A stretch of DNA of 34,454 nucleotides. Source: CAZWVA01 sp964636885. Its GTDB lineage: Bacteria > Desulfobacterota_D > UBA1144 > Nemesobacterales > CSP1-2. Location: positions 1-34,454 of the forward strand of contig CAZWVA010000025.1 of assembly GCA_964636885.1 (NCBI GenBank). The letters run 5' to 3'. Shown here in pieces: positions 6,931 through 13,678 of this stretch. The notes beneath the pieces are model-generated. The model was given only the letters and a program-made list of their open reading frames with translations. It was not told where the DNA came from and searched no databases. Each line of letters opens with the position of its first letter. Position 1 is the first letter of the stretch. The position numbers and the translations under genes are program-made.

Positions 6931-8686
6931 CTTCTTTTCCTCCTTTATCCTTATAAACTGTATTTGAAATCTCATTCGCTAGATTCATACCGCAGGCAAA
7001 AAAGAAATTTATTTCGTCATTTGAGAGTTTCCAATTATTACCAGCTTCAAGTAAATAATAAGAAGCGGCTTCGGCGATTTCTCTTTTACCCGTATCAAAA
7101 GACTTGTATTCTTCAAGTTTATTTTGGACTTTTGGAAGGAGACCTTTTATCTCTTTCTCACTCAGCTTAAGCCCTTGGAGTTGTTTTAGAAATGGTTTTG
7201 CTTCTCTTTCCGTATACTGTTTTCTCAGTAAGAGTTCTGTGAGAGAACCTAAAAGAAAAATCCCTCTCGCTTCAGGTCTTGAAAAGGACTTTCCGTATTT
7301 TTCAAAAAAGGAAGAAAACTTTTCTGTAGCCATAGTAGCCTCCTCAAAATTAATAAGACCTAGCTTTTCAAAAAAAAGAATGTCTGAAATAGCGTCCCTT
7401 ACATCAAAGAAAAATGTATCCTCCGTTTCTGAATCCAAAAAATCCTTTCTTATCTTGCGCATAATGATCTGCAGGATAAAATGAAAATCTAGTTTTCCAC
7501 CTTTAAATGTTCTATCTATGATCTCAAGAAAATACCTATCGAGATCGTTGTTTCTTTTTCCTTCATCAGACTTTTGAAAAAAACGCCTCACCCGTCCGAA
7601 ATTAAATCGGAGCTTCTCGCCAAGTATCTCATCAACTTCGTCTTTTTTCTTGAGAATGGTTCTAATCCTTGATGGTAGGACATCTTCTATAAGGAGAAGT
7701 ATCCTCTCGGATGCTTGTTCCGATCTTAAAAACAAAAAATTAAAGGTCAGGTAATCTCCCTCTTGACCTAGGATTCGTAATATCCTCTCTTCTCTCCTTT
7801 CGATTTCCCTTCGATCCCTATCGCTAAGCGTTTGCTCTTCTCTCGTTATATCCTCAATGAGACGTAGCACCCTTTCTTTTACTTCGCCACTCCCCATTAT
7901 GAACTTAGGAATGATGTAATACCGAAGACCATAGAAACTAAAACCACCCCTTGTATCCATAAGGAATTTCCGCCCCTCTTCAAGGCTAAGCTTGCATTCT
8001 CTGCAGACAGGGTAGTTTTTCCATGCGTCTTCTTCCTTAAATCCGCTGCTTATGAATCCCGGTTTATCGAGCGTATAAAACTTAAAGGTATCGAGTTTTC
8101 CGATTACGGAGTCTCTTGTTTTACCGCAGAGCGAACAGAGTTTATCTTTGCTTGTTACCTTTAAATCTTTTTTGGCTACGGATTGTAGTAAGTAATCTTG
8201 AAATGCCGTAAAATCACCAATGTATTTTTCATCATCTCCATCTTTTACTTTCAATGTCAGCATAGAGTTTCTTGGATTCTCATAAGCTGCTAGCTTATTT
8301 GCAATATCTTCTTTTGCAGAGACAAATGCGGCCTTTAAGTTGGAAAGAAATGATTTATCGTCATTACTCATTTTAAAGCCTGATAAATCCATACTCTCAA
8401 ACCAGCCCTTTATTTTTAGATTAAAGGTCTTCTCAATCTCTGTAATCCTAGAGGTTGGCGTGATATTTGCACCATTGGCAGAACCCTTTCTGTAAAGGTA
8501 TCTATCTACTTTCCCTGAATCGAATTCTTCGGGTTTTACTTCGAGGAATTTGAAGTTATCTCCCCTTTTTTCAAAAACTATTGCGATTACATTTTCAGCC
8601 TTTGGATTTTGTATAAGGGTACTCAAAGGGTTTTTTTTCGCTCTCTTTAAAATCGTGTCTCCGATTTCCTTAATCGCCTGTATCAT
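6917..8686 (-). CDS. cas8b: Cascade large subunit Cas8b (Csh1 type)
   Basis: The 589-aa product is the I-B large subunit that recognises the PAM and recruits Cas3. The diagnostic feature is a zinc-binding segment of two cysteine pairs, CSLC (C184, C187) and CREC (C228, C231). The rest is divergent and mostly helical, as is usual for this family. Its identity is also supported by position between the cas6 side and cas7, and by the Csh2-type Cas7 next to it. The start has GAGGATTAGAA before the ATG and lies 2 bp after the stop of the vapC remnant. Confidence 0.88.
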   Translation of the reverse strand: MIQAIKEIGDTILKRAKKNPLSTLIQNPKAENVIAIVFEKRGDNFKFLEVKPEEFDSGKVDRYLYRKGSANGANITPTSRITEIEKTFNLKIKGWFESMDLSGFKMSNDDKSFLSNLKAAFVSAKEDIANKLAAYENPRNSMLTLKVKDGDDEKYIGDFTAFQDYLLQSVAKKDLKVTSKDKLCSLCGKTRDSVIGKLDTFKFYTLDKPGFISSGFKEEDAWKNYPVCRECKLSLEEGRKFLMDTRGGFSFYGLRYYIIPKFIMGSGEVKERVLRLIEDITREEQTLSDRDRREIERREERILRILGQEGDYLTFNFLFLRSEQASERILLLIEDVLPSRIRTILKKKDEVDEILGEKLRFNFGRVRRFFQKSDEGKRNNDLDRYFLEIIDRTFKGGKLDFHFILQIIMRKIRKDFLDSETEDTFFFDVRDAISDILFFEKLGLINFEEATMATEKFSSFFEKYGKSFSRPEARGIFLLGSLTELLLRKQYTEREAKPFLKQLQGLKLSEKEIKGLLPKVQNKLEEYKSFDTGKREIAEAASYYLLEAGNNWKLSNDEINFFFACGMNLANEISNTVYKDKGGKEDGQQ

Positions 8687-8688
8687 TT

Positions 8689-8939
8689 CTAATCCTCATC
8701 CCCTTTAAAAGGATTTATGACTTGAAGCTCTGGAATTCTTTCAAGGTCTGTGTCCTCGGTTATGGTTTTCTTAATCCCATTATCTAACAGGACGCTTACT
8801 ATCTGAGCATCCCCCCTACGCTTTTCTTCCAAACTTTTTCCACTATCTCCTTTGCCTTTGTATGCTTTTCTCCTTCGGAAGTGTCATAGGCGTAGACCAG
8901 GATGTTGGTATCTACCAAAAATTCTTCATTCTCTTTCAT
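8689..8939 (-). pseudogene. VapC-like PIN toxin remnant with internal deletion
   Basis: An ATG at 8939 opens MKENEEFLVDTNILVYAYDT, the N-terminal strand of a PIN domain with the first catalytic Asp in VDTNIL. This frame stops after about 45 codons. Shifting frame near 8815-8825 gives GDAQIVSVLLDNGIKKTITE, then DTDLERIPELQVINPFKGDED and a stop at 8689. That matches the PIN C-terminus (DA.IV helix, TED acidic motif, VINPF ending). The two parts total about 83 codons against about 130 in VapC, so roughly a third of the domain is missing and the frame is broken. The start overlaps the antitoxin stop by 14 bp, as in vapBC operons. It is very unlikely to be an active RNase. Confidence 0.75.
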
Positions 8940-9132
8940 GAAGTTTCTCTCTCGATTTATAGATTATTCCACCCATATTGAAGCCCCGTTCCAGGATCTC
9001 TAATTGCTCTTTTGTGATTGCTTCTTCTGATAAAGGTTGGATAAGGACTAAGGCTTTTGTGCCTTCCGGCAAATCTGGTTTCTCGGTAAGAATTACTGTG
9101 TTGCCCTTAATAATGCCTTGAAAACTCTTCAT
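8926..9132 (-). CDS. VapB/DUF104-like antitoxin
   Basis: The 68-aa protein starts MKSFQGIIKGNTVILTEK and has PEGTKALVLI, the short beta hairpin found in antitoxins of the DUF104/AF2212 type. It then has the tail ILERGFNMGGIIYKSREKLH typical of antitoxins next to PIN toxins. AAGGAG lies 10 nt before the ATG. The reading frame looks complete, unlike its toxin partner. It sits in the cas6-cas8 gap and is probably co-transcribed with cas6. With the toxin deleted it could survive as an orphan DNA-binding or structural relic. The family call is good; the present role is unknown. Confidence 0.75.
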   Translation of the reverse strand: MKSFQGIIKGNTVILTEKPDLPEGTKALVLIQPLSEEAITKEQLEILERGFNMGGIIYKSREKLHERE

Positions 9133-9221
9133 GGGTTTAATTCTCCTTATTTGTTAGCCTTTCCCAAACTTCCAACTGGTGTTTATATGGGGAACCGATT
9201 TTAAATACCCTTTTATAAAAT

Positions 9222-9989
9222 TCATTCGCTTCCACTTTCGCTCTCCTTCTTTCTTCCCAGTATCTCAAAACACCCAAACCCCTGGGAGTTCTTCCCTCCA
9301 AGCCCTGTGTCGTATACGAGTTTCATGAGCTCAGGGCTTCCGCTTAGTTCATAGATCCCCATCCATCCCTTTATCACCGTGTTCTTGTAGGATATTACCT
9401 TTTGATTGCTCGTATTCACGTTTAGAGGGGTTAAACGGATCTCCCCATCTGGTTCCCTTTCGTAGAAGGCCCTGAATTTCTTCTTTGCGTTTTCTGAAAT
9501 GAGTTGACTAAATTCCTTTTCAAAGGGTGTATAGTAGTAGGTCTTCTTCTTTCCATCTGCCCTTAGGAGCGTGCTGTAGATCGTCACAGGGGAGAGCATC
9601 TTGATCCCTAGCCTCTGCCGGTCTATGGATATGTCAGAGACCTCTATGGAACTCAGGGAAACCCTCTGCGAGAGTATCTCCACGCTTTCCCTCCGCATGA
9701 GTTCCTCGGCGAGCTCCTCTATAAACTCCCTCATCACTGAGCTTACAAAGAATCTAAAAGGGGAGGAGAATACCATCTCCTCCTTGTCTCTATTTATACG
9801 GTATTCGCCGAGGATGCGGGAGAAGGTAAAGAGCCTAAACCTCCTCTTCTCAAGTGGGAATCCGTAGTCGTGCAGGATCTCGGCAAGCTTTGGGGATATG
9901 GAGCCGTATAGGAGGCTCTGTATGTGGTGGTTGTAGTGTATGGGTATTATGAAGTCCTTTTCTGAAGACAATTCAAGAAGGAGTCTCAT
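9222..9989 (-). CDS. cas6: CRISPR RNA endoribonuclease Cas6
   Basis: Cas6 cuts pre-crRNA within the repeats. The 255-aa protein has two ferredoxin-like RAMP folds. Its N-terminal helix contains H18, H21 and H22 (IHYNHHIQSLLYG), including the likely catalytic His. The C-terminal glycine-rich loop GLGGKNSQGFGCFEIL is the family hallmark. The ATG is preceded by AAGGA. It appears to be the first cas gene of the operon, with a candidate promoter at 10019-10048. Codon use looks closer to the host genes than to the AT-rich cas8-cas3 block. Confidence 0.94.
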   Translation of the reverse strand: MRLLLELSSEKDFIIPIHYNHHIQSLLYGSISPKLAEILHDYGFPLEKRRFRLFTFSRILGEYRINRDKEEMVFSSPFRFFVSSVMREFIEELAEELMRRESVEILSQRVSLSSIEVSDISIDRQRLGIKMLSPVTIYSTLLRADGKKKTYYYTPFEKEFSQLISENAKKKFRAFYEREPDGEIRLTPLNVNTSNQKVISYKNTVIKGWMGIYELSGSPELMKLVYDTGLGGKNSQGFGCFEILGRKKESESGSE

Positions 9990-10018
9990 AGGGCTTCCTT
10001 GATGGATCCTCTAGAGCA

Positions 10019-10048
10019 ATAATAACACCTCTGGGGCAAAAAAATCAA
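10019..10048 (-). promoter_or_regulatory. Candidate promoter of the cas6-led cas operon
   Basis: Minus strand TTGATT (10048-10043), 18-nt spacer, TATTAT (10024-10019), about 30 nt before the cas6 ATG. It lies in the 84-bp gap after the PD-(D/E)XK nuclease gene. The -10 is one base from consensus and the -35 matches four of six. No other good promoter was seen between cas6 and cas2, so it may drive the whole set. Read-through from upstream genes cannot be excluded. Confidence 0.4.
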
Positions 10049-10073
10049 GGGCCTTCGTGCCTTATATCGGTTC

Positions 10074-10997
10074 TCAGGGTAGGTCAAAACATATCTTCTT
10101 AAAATTGCAGGACTCACACCTACGAGGATCCTCCGTTCTTGGAAAGTCCGTCATAACGGCCTTATTCTCAATCGGGTCTTTTAGTAGACCCTTCATCCTC
10201 TCTATGCTCTTATTTATGTGTGCTTTTGCCGCCTCTATCTCATCCTGCCTAAACCTGTGGGTCGTCTTCTCGTTTGAGAGGAGGTTGTATTCTATTACGG
10301 ATATCCTCTCTAACGGGATTTTTAGAACCTCATTCCCGTAGATCGTATAGACGAGGAACTGAAGCCCGTCCGACTCACCGGCCCCAGTCTTCCAGTCCAC
10401 TATCTCAAGACCGTCGTCTATCCTATAGGCGAGGTCGAGGTTAACGTATACCTTCTCTTCGTTAAAGGAGAATGAGGTCGGGGTTATACTGTCGATGGAT
10501 AGAACGGCCTTCCTGTCTAGCTCTTTAACCCTCTTAAGGACATCCGACTTATAGAAGTTCCTTATGCACTCTATGGCCTCTTCGTGGTTCTTTTTCCATG
10601 CTTCGTCTGTGATATTCATATTGTATTCGTGCTCAAAGAGTAGAGCCTCATCTCTTAGGCTTCCCTCCTTTTCCCAGTAGGAGCCACTCCTTGATCTTCT
10701 AAAATCCTCCCTCATAAGCTCCGTAACCCTGCCGAGGGAGGTTTCAAGTGGGGTTAGGTCCCCGGTGCTTACCAGTTGCTTTAGCACCCTTGCTATCTCC
10801 CTATGGACTGTCGTTCCCTTCCACTGCCGCCTGCTCTGGAGGTTCTTTAGAACGTATAGGGTCCTCGTTACGTAATCGGCCCTCTTAGACCATCCTCCCC
10901 AGGAGCCGTAGTAGTGATAGTAGTACTTTCTCCTACACTCTTCAAATAGGGAATCCCTTGATGTTGACCAGCTAAATTCGTTTTTTAAATCGGCCAA
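10074..10997 (-). CDS. Fe-S PD-(D/E)XK nuclease (Cas4/RecB-like)
   Basis: The 307-aa protein has the layout of an iron-sulfur RecB-family nuclease. One N-terminal cysteine (C21 in FEECRRKYYYHYYGSWGGW) and a C-terminal trio C294, C297, C303 (RRCESCNFKKICFDLP) would hold a 4Fe-4S cluster, as in Cas4 and AddB. The nuclease core shows H65 (GTTVHREIARVL), D188 in LDLAY, and D201-W-K203 in LEIVDWKTGAG, followed by QFLVYTIY. It starts at TTG with AAGGGGG just upstream. It ends 84 bp before cas6, on the same strand. It may be a second Cas4-like factor or an independent defence nuclease; the sequence does not decide. Confidence 0.8.
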   Translation of the reverse strand: MADLKNEFSWSTSRDSLFEECRRKYYYHYYGSWGGWSKRADYVTRTLYVLKNLQSRRQWKGTTVHREIARVLKQLVSTGDLTPLETSLGRVTELMREDFRRSRSGSYWEKEGSLRDEALLFEHEYNMNITDEAWKKNHEEAIECIRNFYKSDVLKRVKELDRKAVLSIDSITPTSFSFNEEKVYVNLDLAYRIDDGLEIVDWKTGAGESDGLQFLVYTIYGNEVLKIPLERISVIEYNLLSNEKTTHRFRQDEIEAAKAHINKSIERMKGLLKDPIENKAVMTDFPRTEDPRRCESCNFKKICFDLP

Positions 10998-11012
10998 TAT
11001 TCCCCCTTCAAT

Positions 11013-11066
11013 CTATCTATCCGAGGCGTCTTTAAAAAGCGCTTCTGCCATATTTATGTTATTCAT
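11013..11066 (-). pseudogene. Truncated HEPN-like start fragment
   Basis: An ATG overlaps the stop of the nucleotidyltransferase gene (ATGA, 11066-11063) and opens MNNINMAEALFKDASDR before a TAG at 11013. The phrase resembles the first helix of HEPN toxins, which normally follow MNT nucleotidyltransferases in exactly this overlapping arrangement. The remaining roughly 100 residues are absent, and the next gene starts 16 bp later. Seventeen residues are too few for a firm family call; the gene position carries much of the argument. Confidence 0.4.
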
Positions 11067-11581
11067 AGTTCTATTTCTTCTCCGGGTTTCGCTCCTGGTT
11101 TTAGTTCCCAATACCACTTGCCACCTGGAAGAAAAACCTTCCTTGTACCGAGTTCTTTCATTCTTTTTTTAAGAGTTTCGAGTTTTTTCTTCATAAAGTC
11201 GCCCCTATCAAAGACAATTACACTGTTTTCTACCATGTCCAGGTAAAATGGATACGTTTCTTTAGCCTCTTCTTTTGTAAGAGGGACAAAGTGTATATTC
11301 CAGTAAGTGTCGGTAAGATAGGTGTCCTCAAAATCAATAGTGGCATCAAAAAATAGATCCAGCCCTTCGCCTTTTTCTTTTAAGGGGAAGTCAAGAACAA
11401 CCAGGACATCGATATCGCTTCCCCTTTTGGCTTCTTCTCTAACGATGGAGCCAAAGAAGACGACCGAGATGAGTCTTCTTGATAGCCTCTCCTCAAGAAA
11501 CTCTACGAGTCTCTTTATAGTTTCCATTGCTTTTCTCTTTGTGGGTTTATCCTTCAATTTGGTTTCTCTACTTGGTCCCAT
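11063..11581 (-). CDS. MNT-type nucleotidyltransferase domain protein
   Basis: The 172-aa product has the polymerase-beta nucleotidyltransferase signature G44-S45 ... D57-x-D59 in FFGSIVREEAKRGSDIDVLV. This is the catalytic motif of minimal nucleotidyltransferases, including MntA antitoxins that AMPylate HEPN toxins. It is longer than the minimal form and has an extra C-terminal portion with the helix KKKLETLKKRMKELG and a Lys/Gly-rich end. The gene directly precedes a HEPN-like fragment, so it is probably the surviving half of a toxin-antitoxin pair. A stand-alone nucleotidyltransferase is the alternative. It marks the border between the CRISPR island and the housekeeping region. Confidence 0.75.
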   Translation of the reverse strand: MGPSRETKLKDKPTKRKAMETIKRLVEFLEERLSRRLISVVFFGSIVREEAKRGSDIDVLVVLDFPLKEKGEGLDLFFDATIDFEDTYLTDTYWNIHFVPLTKEEAKETYPFYLDMVENSVIVFDRGDFMKKKLETLKKRMKELGTRKVFLPGGKWYWELKPGAKPGEEIEL

Positions 11582-11672
11582 ACTAATTACTGGCCTCAGA
11601 CCCCTATAAAAACAGATTCTATTACCGGATCATAGAACTTGCAAGAGGTACACGGGCAGGAGGGCGCTCTCC

Positions 11673-11701
11673 TTGATAGCTTATACGTAAGATGGGATAA
11701 T
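11673..11701 (+). promoter_or_regulatory. Sigma70-type promoter for the cNMP-binding/M23/rlmB operon
   Basis: TTGATA (11673-11678), 17-nt spacer, GATAAT (11696-11701). Each hexamer differs from consensus by one or two bases. It precedes an approximately 80-nt leader that contains a small hairpin (ACCCT 11715-11719 / AGGGT 11726-11730) and ends in a strong AAGGAGGAG ribosome binding site before the ATG at 11789. The rest of 11582-11788 shows no gene. Confidence 0.55.
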
Positions 11702-11788
11702 ATAAGGCAAATATACCCTGAAAGTAGGGTCGCTTTAAACGGCCATATAGGGGGTGGCGCCGGATATTAAGGGTATAAGGAGGAGAAG

Positions 11789-12253
11789 ATGCAAAGGCTT
11801 AAAACCATAATCTCAAAGCATCCCATTTTTAAAGGCCTCGATAAACGCTATATAGAGCTAATCGCAAACCATTCGTCGATCGTGACATTTAGCCCTGACG
11901 ATCTCATCTTTCGGGAGGGAGACGAAGCCAACGAGTGCTACATCATCCTGGAGGGCAAGGTGTCCCTTGAGATAACTATGTCCCCCGATCGGGAGCCTAT
12001 AACCATACAGAACATCGGGGCTGGTGATGTGCTCGGTTGGGCTTGGCTTTTCCCCCCTCACAAGAGGCGTTTTGACGCAAGGGCCATCACACCCATAAAG
12101 GCGATCGCCATTGATGGGAAGTTCCTACGCACGAGATGTGAAAAGGACCATCACCTCGGATACGAGCTCATGAAGAGGTTTGCCATCCTGATTGAAGAGA
12201 GGCTAAGGGCTGTGAGGTCGCAGAATCCGGACATGTACGCTGTTCACGCTTAA
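11789..12253 (+). CDS. Cyclic-nucleotide-binding domain protein (no DNA-binding domain)
   Basis: The 154-aa protein is a single CRP-like cNMP-binding beta barrel: IFKGLDKRYIELIANHSS, LIFREGDEANECYIILEG, IQNIGAGDVLGWAWLFPPH and a final C helix. There is no helix-turn-helix after residue 130, so it is not a classical CRP regulator. The usual phosphate-binding cassette Arg-Ala is not obvious (WLFPPHKRRFDARA), so the ligand is uncertain. It has a strong ribosome binding site and is followed 12-15 bp later by the M23 peptidase gene. It may act as a sensor or partner subunit; the function is not known. Confidence 0.8.
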   Translation: MQRLKTIISKHPIFKGLDKRYIELIANHSSIVTFSPDDLIFREGDEANECYIILEGKVSLEITMSPDREPITIQNIGAGDVLGWAWLFPPHKRRFDARAITPIKAIAIDGKFLRTRCEKDHHLGYELMKRFAILIEERLRAVRSQNPDMYAVHA

Positions 12254-12268
12254 TAAGGAGATCGTTTG

Positions 12269-13678
12269 ATGAGAGGTATAAAGAGGTTTTTCTACATAGT
12301 GGTAATCGCTTTTATCATGGGTTTCATCCTCTACGTTATCCCTCAATTTGAGTGGCATTCTCCAACCGTGGATATAAAGCTAGACTCCGATTACGTGGGA
12401 CTCCGTCCGTTTAGTGTGGAGGTAAGGGACAGGGGAAAGGGGCTAAAGAGGGTTTCGATTGTTCTTTTAGATGAGCACGGTGAATCTTCTCTCATCGAGA
12501 AGGACTATCCACCAACCGTAAATGAGGACAGGATAGAGGTTAGACTCGACCCTAAGAGGCTAGGGATAAAGGACGGCCCCGCCGAGATCCGCGTTATGGC
12601 CGAAGACAGATCGCACCTTAAGCTGTTTGTAGGGAATAAGACGGCTGTCGGTAGAAAGGTAAGGATAGATATTACCCCTCCAAAGCTTGAGGTTCTAAGC
12701 AGGGATCACTACATCAATCACGGCGGCTCTGGGCTTGTGATATATAGGGCGTCGGAAGACACGGTAAAGAGCGGCGTTAAGGTGGGGGACTATTTCTTTC
12801 CCGGACATAAGGGGTATTTTAAGGACCCAAATATTCACATGGCCTTCTTTGCCTTCCCCTATAATTTAGACGGGAGCGCAAAGGTGGCTGTTACTGCAGA
12901 GGATGCGGCCGGGAATTCAAGGGAGGCTGGGTTCTTCTACCTGCTAAAAAACGCTACGTACAAGAAGAGCACGATAAATATAAGCGACGACTTTATAGAG
13001 AGGAAGATGGTTCCCATACTGGGTGGCGATTCTTCCCAAAGCGGCGACCCTAAGGACGTCTTTCTCAAGGTGAATAGGGATACGAGGAAGGAGAACGACT
13101 CGGAGATTAAGAGGATAGGGGAGAAATCGAGAAACGATATCCTCTGGAACGGAGCCTTCCATCAGCTCTCAAACTCCAAGGTGGAGGCGAACTTTGCGGA
13201 TGATAGGACCTACATCTATAACGGCGAGGTTATAGACGAACAGTATCACCTTGGCTACGACCTTGCCGTAACGAGGCGATACCCCGTTGAGGCCGCAAAC
13301 GACGGCGTGGTTGTGTTTGCCGGGGATATGGGGATCTACGGAAATACCGTTATAATAGACCACGGGTATGGGATAAATACCCTCTACGGACACATGAGCT
13401 CAATTGAGGTCTCCGTTGGGGATACGGTGAGGAAGAAGGAGATAATAGGAAGAACGGGCGAGACGGGTCTTGCGGCAGGGGACCACCTTCACTACGGGGT
13501 CTATATATCTGGGGTCCCCGTTCGTCCGGTTGAGTGGTGGGACGAGAAGTGGATAAAGGACAACATACTGAACAAGATAGAGGAGGCCAGGGCTGAATTC
13601 GGGGTCGGAACCGGCGGTAGTGGTGCCATACCTGAGAAGACCCCAGATGAGGAGGCCGGGTTAACGAAGGGGAATTGA
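12269..13678 (+). CDS. Membrane-anchored M23 (LytM-like) peptidase
   Basis: The protein is about 469 aa. An N-terminal membrane segment (about residues 8-28, FYIVVIAFIMGFILYVI) anchors a periplasmic region of Ig-like repeats up to about residue 240. The C-terminal M23 domain has the zinc ligands in HLGYDLAV and the HLHYG motif after TGETGLAAGD. These enzymes cut peptidoglycan cross-links, or activate amidases when degenerate; here both metal motifs are intact. The ATG at 12269 is 8 nt from AAGGAG. A TTG one codon earlier is possible. The stop overlaps the rlmB start. Expected site of action: periplasm, cell-wall remodelling. Confidence 0.88.
   Translation: MRGIKRFFYIVVIAFIMGFILYVIPQFEWHSPTVDIKLDSDYVGLRPFSVEVRDRGKGLKRVSIVLLDEHGESSLIEKDYPPTVNEDRIEVRLDPKRLGIKDGPAEIRVMAEDRSHLKLFVGNKTAVGRKVRIDITPPKLEVLSRDHYINHGGSGLVIYRASEDTVKSGVKVGDYFFPGHKGYFKDPNIHMAFFAFPYNLDGSAKVAVTAEDAAGNSREAGFFYLLKNATYKKSTINISDDFIERKMVPILGGDSSQSGDPKDVFLKVNRDTRKENDSEIKRIGEKSRNDILWNGAFHQLSNSKVEANFADDRTYIYNGEVIDEQYHLGYDLAVTRRYPVEAANDGVVVFAGDMGIYGNTVIIDHGYGINTLYGHMSSIEVSVGDTVRKKEIIGRTGETGLAAGDHLHYGVYISGVPVRPVEWWDEKWIKDNILNKIEEARAEFGVGTGGSGAIPEKTPDEEAGLTKGN

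Noticed and set aside
9133..9221. A possible tiny gene or CreT-like ORF between cas6 and vapB.
   Set aside because: Stops appear quickly on the minus strand, and no start with a Shine-Dalgarno other than that of vapB is visible.
11706..11763. c-di-GMP-I (GEMM) riboswitch-like leader: GGCAAA, a GAAA loop, GGGTCGC, CGGCC and TGGCGCCGG occur in the right order before the cNMP-binding gene.
   Set aside because: The essential CGCAAAGCC core is absent, the GAAA loop does not close as a tetraloop, and the promoter at 11673-11701 would start transcription inside GGCAAA, removing the basal stem. A covariance-model search (Rfam RF01051) would settle it; a score above threshold would reverse this.
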